Part shown: positions 12,401-22,745 of the stretch, one piece after another
Numbering within the stretch: the stretch's first letter is position 1
How the letters are laid out: every line of letters begins with the position of its first letter
NCBI RefSeq assembly: GCF_027475565.1
Contig: NC_069395.1
Span: forward strand, 24,956,501 to 25,020,500
Length of the DNA stretch: 64,000 nt
Source: Acinonyx jubatus
Lineage: Eukaryota; Chordata; Mammalia; Carnivora; Felidae
Direction: 5' to 3'
Notes under the pieces: model-generated
What the model saw: only the letters and a program-made list of their open reading frames with translations
Told to the model about the DNA's origin: nothing
Databases searched by the model: none
Made by a program: the position numbers and the translations under genes

Positions 12401-15400
12401 GCAGGGATGTCCCGCACTGCTCCAAGTGCAGAGAGGGCAGCAGAGACAGTGGCAGCCGGTCAAGCCCACCCCATCTTGCCTTACTTCTGGCCTACTCCCA
12501 CGCCACCCCGCTTCTTCCCAGACCCTCTTGCAGCCCCAGTCCTGTACCGGCAGCTGACCTTTCCTGCCCGAGGATGGCAAGCGGGCCTCAGAGCCAGGGG
12601 TTGGGTCATTCTGACCCACACGGGAATGGGCCGCCCAGATGAGCAGCCGGTGGGATGGACTCTGCCTCTGCTCAGCGGCTGTCCTGAGAGGAGGCGAGAA
12701 GGAGAAGAGCGGGCTGCCTTGGGAGCCCCCTTCCGGCCCCCCGCCCCCAGCTGCAGCAGCTCAGGCTCTTTAGCTCCTTCCCTCTCCTGGCCCCCTTGAT
12801 GCTGCTTCACTTTCCCTGGGGGTTACGCCCTGTCCCAGAGTCTTAGGCCACATGCACTGGCTCCTAATCCAGGCAGGTTCCTAACAGACGGAGCTGCAGG
12901 CCTTTTCCAGCCTGGAGCTCCAGCCCCTCGCCCTCCCCCTCCCAGGCCAACATTGGGCACATGGACACACCCAAGGAGCTCTGGCGGATGATCACGGGGA
13001 ACATGGCCCTCATCCAGGTAAGAAAGCAGAGACCAGCGAGGGTGGGCTAAGCTTCCCCCTTAGTCAGGAATCTGAACGACTGAGGTCAGCCCCAGCCTGC
13101 TTGGGAGCGACACTCCAGCATCCTGCCGAGCTGGCGTCTCCTGAAGCAGCTCTAGGAGGTAACCAAGTTTCCCAGGAAAACGGCCAAGATGGGGAGGGTC
13201 CCAGCGGGCCCCATGTCAGTTCTCGAGCCGCAGGGGTCCACTGGGTGTGAGTCCCCACAGATCAGACTCAGGAGTGCTGGAGTGCCATCGACCACGTGAG
13301 GCTACACAGCTTCCAGACTGGGAGTCTTACCCCTGGAGTCCCAGGCCTTGTCTGTGGACTGAAGGCTCAGGCTCTGCTGAGCCTCACCCCAATCCCCAGA
13401 GGGACAGTCATCCAGCCAGTAACACGTCCCGGGCGCCTGCAGGGTGCACTGCCCAGTACTAGTGTCTGGTGTGAAACTAAATAAATAAAGACATCATTCC
13501 AGCCTGGGAGGACTGCTGCACAGTCCAGCCCAGCCGGCCTCCTGGGGCTGCCGAGAGCCAAGAAGAGGTCTGGCTAAGTGCTCGGAATCTCTTGGTGCCC
13601 CCACCCCCTCCCCCCACTGTCTGAGTTACCCCTCCCTCCTCAGGTGCAGGCCACGGTGGTGGGCTTCCTGGCATCCATCGCAGCCGTTGTCTTTGGCTGG
13701 ATCCCTGATGGCCACTTCAGCATCCCGCACGCCTTCCTACTGTGTGCCAGCAGCGTGGCCACGGCCTTCATCGCCTCCCTGGTACTGGGTAAGGAAGGAA
13801 GAGAAGGGCAGGGTGTCAGCCTGGCACCTCCAATCTCTCCTTTTGTTTGTTGATACCCCTTTATCTCTTCTCGCCCCGCCCGGCCCATCCCCTTCCTCCC
13901 CAGGTATGATCATGATTGGAGTCATCATTGGCTCCCGAAAGATTGGAATCAACCCAGACAATGTGGCCACGCCCATTGCCGCCAGCCTGGGTGACCTCAT
14001 CACCTTGGCACTGCTCTCAGGCATCAGCTGGGGACTCTACCTGGAGCGGGGTGAGGCTGAGGCCACTGAGGGTGTGACCAGGGTAGGGGGGATTGGGAGA
14101 GATGGCAGTGGGTTTACCGGCGTGTAAGGATTTCCTCTAAGTTCTTAACTATCCGGTTGGAACACAGTTTTGTAATAACTCCCGAGCACGGAGACTAAGT
14201 ACTCTCCAATGCATGCAGGCAGGAGGGGCACAGGGGAAAGGGTCTGAGAAATCTATTCTTGCCTGATCCGGTGGATTCCTACTTGCCTTGGGAGGCGTAA
14301 AGGTGGAAGGGGTGAGGGAAAGGAACTGAAGTCTGGAATCTGCTTGCAGAGTGAAGAAGGGGAGGGGAATTAGTGATTTCTGGGGATCAAAGCAAAGGAA
14401 GCTGGAATCTGGTCTCTGCCCCTAATGAGCCCCATGCCTGGGGAGCTCTCAGCTTGGTGTTCCTCATCGACAGAATGGAAAAGGCTGGCCCCTCCTCTGT
14501 CCTGGCCTTCCAGGGAGGATCGATGAGGTCATGTGTTTACAGGCACCTAGGGTGACGTTCCCGTGGATCTGCCGGCACACTGGCAGGCCGAGCCGGGGGA
14601 GGCCCGAGCAGGGAGCTGCGGTGCTCACCTCCCTCTGATCTCTGCCTCTCTCAGATGACTGGCAATACATCTACCCCCTGGTGTGTGCCTTCTTCGTGGC
14701 CCTGCTGCCTGTCTGGGTGGTGCTCGCCCGACGGAGCCCAGCCACAAGGGAGGTGTTGTACTCAGGCTGGGAGCCCGTCATCATTGCCATGGCCATCAGC
14801 AGGTAGGCTCAGGCCCTCGTACGCACCCTCACCCTCCTCCCACCGTGCCAGAGAGTCCCTGGGGAGCCCTGGGAAAAGGGGAGCGGTCTGGTGCCGACCC
14901 TAGAGATGCCTTCAAGAGTGTATCGGCTCCATGGCCTTCTGTTGCATGTGACAGAAGCCATCTGAAATGGGTTGCACTGAGAAGCAGAACACACTGGCTC
15001 AGGGAACTAAAAAGGCCCGGCTGGGCTCAGGCGCATCAGTGATAGCATCAGGGCTCCGCTACTGTCCGCCTCTCGGTTCCGCTTCTCCCTGTGATGGCCT
15101 GCAACTCCAGGTTCATACTTTCCTTACTCTTACTAACTCCCATGGGAGGAAGCCTCTCCACAGTTCCACAAAGTCCCACGACAGAATTTCACCGGCTCTC
15201 AGCCAGTCACACGGCTCTGCCTGAGCCCATCACTCTGGCTGCGGGAAAGCGATGCCGTGATTGGCCGGGCCCGGGGCCTGGCCATCGTTGGAGCAGTGTC
15301 ACCCGAACCACAGTGACTGAGTTTGAGAGAGGCGATTCCCGAGGAAGAGCCCCGTGCTGTTTCCACAAGGGGAAACGAACACTGAGCAGGCTCAACCAGG

Positions 15401-18400
15401 CAGCCCTCCCGGGCAGGTCGCCCTTGGCTCCTGCAGCCAACCTGCGGGGCGGGTACAGGAGGCGGCTGCCTGACCCGGTGCCACCAGTTAGCTCTGGGGC
15501 CGCTCTGCCAGCTCTGAATATCATAAGCAGCACCTGGTTCTGGCAAAGGGGACAAGGCCTGGGAGACCGGGGAGCCTGGGAGCACCTCCTCTTCCTCCCC
15601 GAGGCCAGATGGGCCTGTGCCTGTCATCCCCGCAACCGAAGCACAACCCTTCGGTGATCTTTGTGTCACTTTGTCTTCGTCTGTGTAGTGTGGGAGGTCT
15701 CATCTTGGACAAGACTGTCTCGGACCCCAACTTTGCAGGGATGGCCGTCTTCACGCCTGTGATTAATGGTGAGATCTTGGCATCAGCGCCGGGGGAACGG
15801 AGGGGGGCAGGAGAGGAGGGTGTGGGGGGCTCTGCGTCGGGATTCCGGCGGGCAAGAGTATCCCGCTCAGAGAGTTCAAGACTTTAATGAAGGCGCTGCT
15901 CACAGAGCAGGGAGCAGGGGAAGGACACACAGATTAGCAACCACAGGAAGCCCTAGTCCTCAAGGGTCAAGGGGAAGAAACAGTGTTATAGGAGCCCAGA
16001 GGGAACACACCTCTGCCCCCAGCAGGGGTAAGCCTCTACCTAAAAGCAGATTGGGATAAGGAAAGACATACATGACCCCTCTCTCCTTCCCCCCCACCCC
16101 CTCGTCTCTGACTGGGGTACTGGTGCCTCCTGTTGAACTAACCTGATTAGAAGCAGCCAGCAGGGGAGCCTGGGTGATGTAGTCTGTAGAAGTCAGCCTC
16201 TCGGAGCTCCAAGCAAGGCTGAGAAGAGCAGGGGGTAGGTCAGCGGTGGGAGGGGCAACAATAAACCAGCACGGTTCCTAGGAGAGGTACCAGATTCCAG
16301 AGTCCAGAGCTCAAACCTGAGACCTGAAATCAGTTCCTGGAACCAGCACAGGGGCAGGGGGTACCTGGGTCTGCTCAGAGCTGAGGAGAGGGGCTGAGGC
16401 AAGGCAAGGCCTTGTCGCCTCGGCCGTGTGGGTGGGACAGCAGGGGCTCAGGTTCCCTGAGTCTACAGATCGGCCTGCACCCCTTCCCTCACTCTCGGCC
16501 ACCCGAGGGGCACATGGGACTGCCACGTCTCCATAGCGGGGAGGACGGAAGGAGCCTGGAAGACTCCCTGGAAATGGGGGCATCTTGGTCTTCCTCCTCA
16601 GCGTGTCCCTTTTCCCCGTGGGACCGGTGAATGTGTCCTGCACTCCCCACTCCCCTTCTGTCTCTCTGCAGGTGTCGGGGGCAATCTGGTGGCCGTGCAG
16701 GCCAGCCGCATCTCCACTTTTCTGCACATGAACGGGATGCCAGGGGAGAACTCGGAGCAAGCCCCCCGCCGCTGCCCCAGTCCTTGCACCACCTTCTTCA
16801 GTCCTGGTAATGGCAGAGTCCCAGCCTCCCAGTCCCTTCCGGCTCTGGAGGGGGCGGCACTCAGTGAGCTTCCCTTGAGAACCAGCTGGGGCCTAGATAC
16901 GCAGCTTCTCCTTCTCTCTGGAGAGCAGATCCCAGGCAGGAAGACGGTCCTTTCCTGGGACGCCACGGGGGCTGGGGACCACGGCGTGGAGAGCAGAGAC
17001 AGCCCCGCTGTCCCGGAGTGTAGTGTGGTGTCCCCTGACTGAAAGGCCTTCCGGGGCCAGGGCTCCTCCTCCTCACCTCCTCACCCCCTCTCTCCCCTGG
17101 TCCCAGATGTGAATTCTCGCTCGGCCCGGGTCCTCTTCCTCCTTGTGGTTCCAGGACACCTGGTGTTCCTCTACACCATCAGCTGTATGCAGGGCGGGCA
17201 CACCACTCTTACGCTCATCTTCATCATCTTCTACATGACAGCTGCCCTGCTCCAGGTACGGACGGCAGGGGCGTGGGAGGGCCTGCCACACCCTCTGCCA
17301 CCACTTCTTCTGGGACTGGGTGGCCAGGAAACACTAGGCTCAGGGGCTCAGAGAACAGGCTGCAGTTTCAGCAGAGTCACGAACATGCTGTGTGACTTTG
17401 GCCCAGTTGCTTTACGTCTCTGAGCCTCAGTGATCCATTTGTAAATTGAGAGGAATGGACCCGAGGTGGTGGTTGTAGGGTGCCGAGCAGGTGGGCCTGG
17501 GCGCCACCCCCACCGGCCTGGCCACGGAGCTCCACTCGGCTGTTTTGCGTGCTGGGCTTCCTCAGGAGATGTCATTCGAACAGAGAGTTTCACGGCTTGA
17601 AAAAAAAAATGTCAGCACCACCACACTAGGATCCTGTCCAGCCTTGCCATCCTGGAACACAATACACTCTCTCCCTGCCAGTAATATTCCATTTTTTTGC
17701 AACCTCTTATTTTGAAATAATTATATATTCACGGGAAGTTGCAAAAAACACGTACCAAGAGATCCCGTGTACTGTTCACCCAGTTTCCCGCAGCAGTAAC
17801 ATCTCACGTAACTCAGCACAGTAACAAGACCAGGCAGTGAGGGTCGGAACGGTCCACGGACTGCATCAGTTTTATATACACTTGTGTGCACGCGTGTGTT
17901 TAATTCCATGCCGTTCTGTCTCCGTGCCGTAGATTTGTGTATCGTCGCCACAGAACCGTTCCTCCGTCACAGGCCCCACCTTACGCTATCGCTTTGGAGC
18001 CACGCTCACCCTAGTATTATAGTTTCAATTTCTATAGACCTGACTGTCGACCGGTAATAACAGCCCCATAGTTCAAAACATTTTAATTAGCACTAATCGC
18101 GCCTCGGATAAACCTCATTGGCTACGATACTGCCACTGTGCCAAGCTTAAACATTTTAAAGGTTCGTAATGAGAGCTCTTCCTTTCTGCCCTCTCCCTGC
18201 CACCCAGTCCCTTCCTTCTGGCCACCCGTGTCATCTGTTTCTTGTAGATCCTTCAACCTTTTCTGTATTTATACAAACATAATTTTTCTTCTTTTCCTCC
18301 CCCCCCCTTTTTTTGTACACACATGTAGCACACTCTCCACACTGTCCACACCCTGTTTTTTCACCTGACAGTTTATCCTAGAGGTCAGTCCACGTCAACA

Positions 18401-20372
18401 CATAAAGAGAAGAGCACCCTGATTCTTTGATGGCTGCGGTCTTCTATCGTATAGATAGATGGACATGATTTCATTTAACCAGTCCGCCATTGGGAACCTC
18501 TTATCCCTCCAGCCCCTCACCCCACACCTTGAAAAGGCTGCGTGTTGGGACATCTTACCAAGGGCTGGGCTGGGAATCAACCGTCCGTTCTTGCCCCGCG
18601 GCAGTTACCTACGCAGCACGTTCCCCTGCAAGTTGGGTTAAGTGCCCTTGCTGGGAAAGCGGGGGTGGGTACGCCAAGGGTCTGTGGCTGGAGGTTAGCC
18701 CTCGGCCTCCATCAGGAAGGATACACCTTGGCTCTGTTCCCCATTTGGGGCCGGCTGGAGGCACCCTCACCTCTGCTCTCTTCTCTAGGCCTGTGGAGGG
18801 CCAGAGCTGGGCACTTAGTCCGCTGTAAAGGTTCTTCCTGCGTACTTTGCCCCCTCCTCTCAGCCATGTGTCCTAGAGCTGGCTCAGGAGGCTGGAATGA
18901 GGGGTCAGCTGCTGCCGTGCCCTTCCTGAAGCTTGTCCTGAAGTCCTCCTGGCCACACTCTTTATTTGGGACTCTTCTGCAGCTGCTGGGAAGGGTGCAA
19001 AGTTAGGGGGCGGGAAGGGGGGGGGCGGCCCTCACCCAGGGCCAGGGGCAGGCCACGTACAAGGCTGCTGTGTGCAAGGCAAGGGGGAACGTGCAGGGTG
19101 CTGGAACCGTAACCTCTGGCTGCCTTCGAGAGAACAACCAAGTTTGCCTAAAATTAGGTATCGGTTCTGGCTTCAGGATCCCCCAAGGGCCTCCGGTTCC
19201 TGCAACTGAGCCCCTCAGGGCAGAATTTACATACCAGTTTTTGCAAAATATGGTTAAAAGCAAAACCTCCCAAGTGACTGTGCTGGAGATTTACGGGTAG
19301 AAACCTCTTCATTCGCACGCAGATGCGGGCATTTAGGGAGCCCAAATGGTGCTGAGGATATAGAAGACATGGTCCTGCGTCACTCCCCTCTAGTGTTCTA
19401 CATCAAGCGCTTTGCCAACTTAAAAGTGTATGTGAATCTTGTTAAAATGCAGGTTCCGCTTTAGAAGATCAAGAGGGGGACCTGAGATTCTGCCTCTGTA
19501 ACCAGCTCCCAGCTGTTGTTGACGCTACTGGTCCTGGGGCCCCCTAGCAAAGTTCTAATCTAGATCATTCTTGATCTGTAGAAGTGGGAGGGAAGTAAGG
19601 GCACAGATAAATCAAAGCAGCAGATGATCCAAAATGTGTTTTGAATTGATACGCGCTCTGGTTTACATCCAGCTGACAGACTCGTAATTCTGTTTTGCTA
19701 GGGCTAATGTTAAGCTAGACCTGCTTTCCAGGAGCCCACGGCAGCAGAACCGAAAGGGGCAGGAGGAAGCTAGCTTGGGATAATCGACTGTTATTTAGAC
19801 AACGGTACAAGTGTGCTGGCAGCAGCCTCAAATGCTGTCCTTATTCTGCTCTGCTCTGCTCCGCGGAGAAGCCCCTGTGTGGAAGGCCAGCTCGAGTCCC
19901 CAGCCCCTTGCCAGGCTCCCAGAGAGGCTGACAGGGCAGGTGCTGGAGGGACCCGAGAATAGGATGACCCAGAATTAGAGGCAAGAGCGCTGAATTTCTG
20001 CAATAAGTAGGATTTAGATTACGAAGTCTCTTGTTTGGGACTGGAAACAATGCAGGGGTGGAAAGATGAGCTGTCCCACTGTGGATAGCCGAGCCTTGTG
20101 AGGCAATGGGTGCGTTCCATCGCGTGGCCTCTGGCTCCCCCTGGAGAGAGGGGATGGCTATAGGCCGGGCCCTTCTGTCTCCCCAGGTGCTGATTCTCCT
20201 GTACATCGCGGACTGGATGGTGCACTGGATGTGGGGCCGGGGCCTGGACCCAGACAACTTCTCCATCCCGTACTTGACAGCTCTGGGGGACCTGCTCGGC
20301 ACTGGGCTCCTAGCACTCAGCTTCCATGTCCTCTGGCTCATTGGGGACCGAGACACAGATGTTGGGGACTAG
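3157..20372 (+). CDS. SLC41A1: SLC41A1, Na+/Mg2+ exchanger (ten coding exons, complete)
   Basis: Exons 3157-3531, 11710-11817, 12946-13017, 13644-13788, 13904-14050, 14655-14802, 15689-15768, 16672-16806, 17107-17255 and 20187-20372 join in frame to 514 codons plus TAG; all introns are GT-AG and all phases match. Human SLC41A1 is 513 residues (from memory). The product is a multi-pass plasma-membrane Mg2+ transporter of the MgtE-related SLC41 family, reported as a Na+-dependent Mg2+ exchanger. About the first 95 residues are hydrophilic, acidic and Ser/Pro-rich (cytosolic); the rest is mostly hydrophobic segments. The two MgtE-like repeats are visible: PDN-3x-P-4x-LGDL occurs at 251-265 and 475-489 with identical spacing, and GNL...ASR.ST occurs at 148-160 and 362-374. 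ATG context has G at -3. D264, R245 and A351 here should equal human D263, R244 and A350. Reading frame is intact. Confidence 0.96.
5221..5340 (-). repeat. MIR fragment, antisense
   Basis: Shows the reverse complement of the MIR core: a block resembling CTCCATTTTGTAGATAGGG followed by gaggaattagggaacttgtcc. Diverged, so boundaries are approximate. Confidence 0.6.
7004..7182 (-). repeat. CAN-SINE (feliform SINEC type)
   Basis: Reverse-orientation tRNA-Lys SINE: T-rich start, AG-rich tail complement, CTATCAGCACAGAGCC and the GACTGAGCCACCCAGGCACCCC head. It is flanked by 16-bp target-site duplications at 6988-7003 and 7183-7198 (GGATTTTAGTCTTCTT with one mismatch). Confidence 0.93.
9398..9659 (-). 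repeat. CAN-SINE nested in L1
   Basis: Reverse SINE with a long (GA)n run at about 9460-9494 from its CT-rich tail and the head GACTCAGCCACCCAGGAGCCCC. The imperfect flanking duplication is CAGAATGCTCTTCC/CAGAATGTCCTCTT. The left boundary in the T-run is approximate. Confidence 0.88.
9882..10102 (-). repeat. CAN-SINE nested in L1
   Basis: Reverse feliform SINE with GAGCTGTCAGCACGGAGCC and GACCGAGCCACTCGGGTGCCCC. Target duplications TAGGGTAGTTTTATTCT (9865-9881) and TAGGGTGGTTCTATTTT (10103-10119) lie inside the L1. Confidence 0.92.
10800..10965 (+). repeat. MIR 3' fragment
   Basis: Sense MIR-like order: TCCTCATTCACAAATTGGGG, then GTAGAGCACTTAGCCTGGCA and a CACTTAACAGATGTTGGCTG tail. Boundaries approximate. 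Confidence 0.55.
11710..11817 (+). CDS. SLC41A1: SLC41A1 coding exon 2 (residues 126-161)
   Basis: Starts HWEVFQ directly after acceptor TTGTAG and ends ...RLSTA before donor GTGAGTG. It encodes the second membrane segment and the first GNL...ASR.ST motif (148-160) of repeat 1. Confidence 0.95.
11818..12945 (+). other. SLC41A1: SLC41A1 intron
   Basis: GC-rich intron with no recognised repeat. Long open frames occur on both strands but read as low-complexity Pro/Ser/Arg-rich translation with no domain. Confidence 0.85.
12946..13017 (+). CDS. SLC41A1: SLC41A1 coding exon 3 (residues 162-185)
   Basis: Encodes ANIGHMDTPKELWRM...ALIQ, 24 codons, phase 0 at both ends; acceptor CCCAG, donor GTAAGA. 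Short loop segment between membrane helices. Confidence 0.95.
13018..13643 (+). other. SLC41A1: SLC41A1 intron
   Basis: 626 bp of unique-looking sequence between donor GTAAGA and acceptor CTCAG; no repeat or RNA gene recognised. Confidence 0.85.
13644..13788 (+). CDS. SLC41A1: SLC41A1 coding exon 4
   Basis: Encodes VQATVVGFLASIAAVVFG... through the hydrophobic run ending SLVLG; leaves one base of a Gly codon (phase 1) before GTAAGG. Two membrane segments (about 186-206 and 212-234). Confidence 0.95.
13904..14050 (+). CDS. SLC41A1: SLC41A1 coding exon 5
   Basis: Begins with the two bases completing Gly234 and encodes MIMIGVIIGSRKIG..., then the conserved PDN-P-LGDL block (251-265), ending LYLER plus one base before GTGAGG. 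The preceding intron is only 115 bp. Asp264 lies in the conserved LGDL. Confidence 0.95.
14051..14654 (+). other. SLC41A1: SLC41A1 intron
   Basis: 604 bp, donor GTGAGG, acceptor CTCAG. No repeat family or RNA gene recognised. Confidence 0.85.
14655..14802 (+). CDS. SLC41A1: SLC41A1 coding exon 6
   Basis: Completes Asp283 and encodes DWQYIYPLVCAFFVALLPVW..., a membrane segment, then the start of the second repeat (GWEPVIIAMAIS), leaving two bases of Ser332 before GTAGGC. Confidence 0.95.
14803..15688 (+). other. SLC41A1: SLC41A1 intron
   Basis: 886 bp, donor GTAGGC and acceptor GTGTAG. Unique-looking sequence, no recognised repeat or second gene. Confidence 0.85.
15689..15768 (+). CDS. SLC41A1: SLC41A1 coding exon 7
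   Basis: Encodes SVGGLILDKTVSDPNFAGMA... and the start of the second P..ING motif. Ala351 here should correspond to human Ala350, a reported Parkinson-associated variant site. Donor GTGAGA; acceptor is TAG rather than CAG. Confidence 0.94.
15769..16671 (+). other. SLC41A1: SLC41A1 intron
   Basis: 903 bp, no recognised repeat; pyrimidine-rich acceptor ending TCTCTGCAG. Confidence 0.85.
16672..16806 (+). CDS. SLC41A1: SLC41A1 coding exon 8
   Basis: Completes Gly359, then VGGNLVAVQASRIST (second GNL...ASR.ST motif) and a hydrophilic Cys/Pro-rich loop ending ...CTTFFSP plus one base before GTAATG. Confidence 0.95.
17107..17255 (+). CDS. SLC41A1: SLC41A1 coding exon 9
   Basis: Completes Asp and encodes VNSRSARVLFLLVVPGHL..., two hydrophobic segments, ending ALLQ at a codon boundary before GTACGG. 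Confidence 0.95.
17360..17460 (+). repeat. MIR fragment
   Basis: Sense MIR core: TGTGTGACTTTGGCCCAGTT, then TCTGAGCCTCAGTGATCCAT and TTGTAAATTGAGAGGAATGG. Confidence 0.7.
17695..18480 (-). repeat. Old L1-like 3' sequence, antisense, diverged
   Basis: The text resembles the complement of an old mammalian L1 3' end (ATTCACGGGAAGTTGCAAAA, GTACTGTTCACCCAGTTTCC, then ...TTTAACCAGTCCGCCATTGG at the far end). It is highly diverged and interrupted by the U4-derived insertion at 18087-18148. Family assignment is from memory. Confidence 0.6.
18087..18148 (-). pseudogene. 3'-truncated U4 snRNA retropseudogene
   Basis: Read on the minus strand from 18147, the sequence follows the first ~61 nt of U4 snRNA, including AGTGGCAGTATCGTAGCCAA and TGAGGTTTATCCGAGGCGCG, with about three differences from the canonical sequence I recall. 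It stops at GCTAATT, so the 3' stem-loops and Sm site are missing. It is flanked by identical 11-bp direct repeats AAACATTTTAA at 18076-18086 and 18149-18159, and has no poly(A) tail. That is the structure of a truncated, self-primed snRNA retropseudogene. It lies antisense in the SLC41A1 last intron, with no snRNA promoter elements seen. Not functional. Confidence 0.88.
19420..19530. repeat. MER5A-like hAT fragment
   Basis: Contains GAATCTTGTTAAAATGCAGG and GGACCTGAGATTCTGCCTCT, typical of diverged MER5A. Boundaries uncertain. Confidence 0.5.
20187..20372 (+). CDS. SLC41A1: SLC41A1 last coding exon (residues 454-514)
   Basis: Encodes VLILLYIADWMVHWMW..., the second PDN-P-LGDL block (475-489) and a final hydrophobic segment, ending GDRDTDVGD then TAG at 20370-20372. 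Confidence 0.96.
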   Translation: MLILLYIADWMVHWMWGRGLDPDNFSIPYLTALGDLLGTGLLALSFHVLWLIGDRDTDVGD

Positions 20373-22745
20373 CCTGGTCACTCAACCTTTTCCCCCACCC
20401 CTCCTGCACTTTCTGTTTGAATTTTTTCTTTTGTTCCCCTTCCCCCAGCCCCACTCCACACTCCCACCTCTTTCTAGGGACTTCACTTTGATACTGAATT
20501 CTCATTATTTTCAATGGGAATTTTTATACATTGAGCCAAGTTTGTATAGCAAGAATTCAGACAGGACAGATGGACTGAGATGAGCAGTACAAGTAGATTT
20601 TTGAGACAATCACCAAGTGCAATTTCCTGGTGGGTGCCTCCAGGCTATGTGGATTGGGGCAGGGTTTCTGTCTGGGATCTGGGGGCATCTGGTTTAGCTT
20701 TAGCAAACTCGGTCATGGCCCTAATGAGAAACCCTTTGTAAGTGGGTTCTGGTTTTTTGGGTTTCTTTTCCTTCTTTTTTTTTCTTTTTGATTGAACAGA
20801 GAGATAAATATCATTCCCCCCACCCCCACCCCCGTTCCTCCAAAACACACACATATTTTCTTCTATAAACGGACCAACTTCAAAGCACTAGGAAGGAGAT
20901 AGCTGCTCCTGGCCCCGTGTAATCCTAGCCCTGTTCTCTCTAGGTCCCAAAAAGAGTGAGGCAGACTGACTATTCAGATTGTACACACGCCCCTTACCCA
21001 GCTGTCTGATAAACACCACCAACCCCTCCCTTTGATCTTTTTCCAATTGATTGTCACATCCGGGAAGAAATGAGTAGGGGCCTGGTCTTCCTGTTGACCC
21101 GTGTCCACCAACAGGTTTACCAAGATCTACATCCTCCCTGGGCCCAGAGGACCGATTGTTTATCTCTGTTTAATCTTTGTGTCTAATTGTCTCTCAACAC
21201 CACCTTTTCCAGAGCTTTCCAGGTTGGGTTCCAAGATTAGGGACAGGGAATGAGTATGTGGAGGGTGGCTCACTGTCGCTGTTTCTCCCGAGGGCATTTC
21301 ACATCGTCACCTTCGACTCTGCCCCTTCCTGAAATCACTCATGCCGTCCTGCTGTGGAGGGTCTTCTCTCTTGGCTTCTGCCCTCATTCATCATCCATCC
21401 ATTCATTCATTCATTCACTCATTCAACAAATACACAGCCTCCCCAAGAGGAGCTCATCTGCAGGCCTGGTCTGAAGCATTCACTGAGCTACACTGATGGA
21501 GGGCCGACCACGTGTTAGGAACCGTGCCGGCGGTCAGGGAAACGGCTCTAAGCTCCCCTGCTTCCCCGGACACAAAGGCTGTGTGCCCCTTCCAGGGTGA
21601 CAGAGAAAGCTTCCTTGCTGGAAGTGTTTCCATCTGTGTCATCAGGCCAGGCACTGCTTCTAGATCCCGCCTCCGTGCAGTACTGACCCCAGCTAGAGCC
21701 CCCAGCCCCACTGCTCGGCCAGCAGGTCACTTCCCTAAACCAGCCTTCCTCACTTTTTCTTCCCCCTGCCAGCCACCCAAAAGAGGATTCCGACCTGGTA
21801 GGCTGGACGTCACCAGCTGCTGCTCCTCTGCTCTGCCTAGTGCAAGACCTGGGGAACACAGGAGCCTCCCCATCCGCCCCCGCCCATTACTCTGACCAGA
21901 TCGGAAATCTGTCCACACTCACGTGTGTGCATAGCCGAGCGTTTGGATGCAGGTTTCTTCTAGCCTCTCTCTCCCCCGCCCCCATAAACCCTCCTCTCTC
22001 ATAAACCCGCCTCCAGCAGCAGGCTAGGCACTGACCCTGTGTCTTCCCAACACCAGGTCTCATCCCAGGAACTCAGCCTGTACCTCCAGAGACTATCTTT
22101 TCTGTCCCTCCATTTCCGCCCAGGCCACTTTCTGGAGTCTTAGAACTGGAAGGAACCGTGGGGGGGGTGGTTATCTAGCTGGGGCCAGGTCTGGCAGAGT
22201 TCATTAACACCAGCCTTGTTTCTGCTCTCCCCTCAGGCCCTCTTTTATCCTGCCCTCCACCTCCACCAGACACATTTGCACACAGACTCTTCTTGTACAG
22301 GCACCAAAACCAAGTCCTCTGCCCCCGAGGCTGTGCCCCTGTGTTCCCCGGTCACCCCTGCCCCCAGTCACTCACCCCTTCCTCGTCCCTGGAGTTCAGC
22401 CAGGCCGCCCTGGAGACTCGGGAGCATCCTCCTTTGCTGAAAAAGCAGGAAGGTAGGCGTGCCCCAAGCCCTCAGTGTGTGAGCAGAGGGAGGACTGTGG
22501 GATGAAAGGGAAAGAAAATGAAGCGGACTTTCCCGGAAGACTCGTTTCTTTTCCCCTGATTGCACAAACTGCATGTCATTTTGGCCTGGCTGAGAGGAGC
22601 AACATTGGTTTACTCTTGTATCCTTAAAGAGTTACAGAACTGTGTCTTAAGAGGATTATTTATAGTTACTATAACTGAATTGACAAATGTCAACGTAACT
22701 GATAAATTATATTTGGTAAAATAAAGAGGACGTTTATTTAGGTGG
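20373..22745 (+). other. SLC41A1: SLC41A1 3' UTR
   Basis: About 2.4 kb from the stop to the first convincing poly(A) signal. It includes a T-rich tract at 20754-20795, an ATTC-rich microsatellite at about 21385-21430 and no coding potential. The end is inferred from the signal at 22720 and the GT-rich element just after it. Confidence 0.7.
22720..22725 (+). terminator. SLC41A1: SLC41A1 polyadenylation signal
   Basis: AATAAA followed about 16 nt later by a GT-rich stretch (GGTGGTTGGCGGTTCCTGTG) that fits a downstream element. Confidence 0.75.

Larger units (their letters stand above)
17256..20186 (+). other. SLC41A1: SLC41A1 last intron
   Basis: 2.9 kb between donor GTACGG and acceptor CCCCAG. 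It contains a MIR (~17360-17460), old L1-like sequence (~17695-18480) bearing a truncated U4 pseudogene, and a MER5A-like fragment (~19420-19530). Otherwise unique-looking. Confidence 0.85.

Noticed and set aside
11822..12799. 325-codon plus-strand open frame after an SLC41A1 exon
   Set aside because: Lies wholly in an intron bounded by good splice sites; composition is Pro/Ser/Arg-rich noise.
18087..18148. A functional U4 snRNA gene
   Set aside because: Only the 5' ~61 nt are present; the Sm site and 3' stem-loops are missing, and target duplications mark it as a retrocopy.
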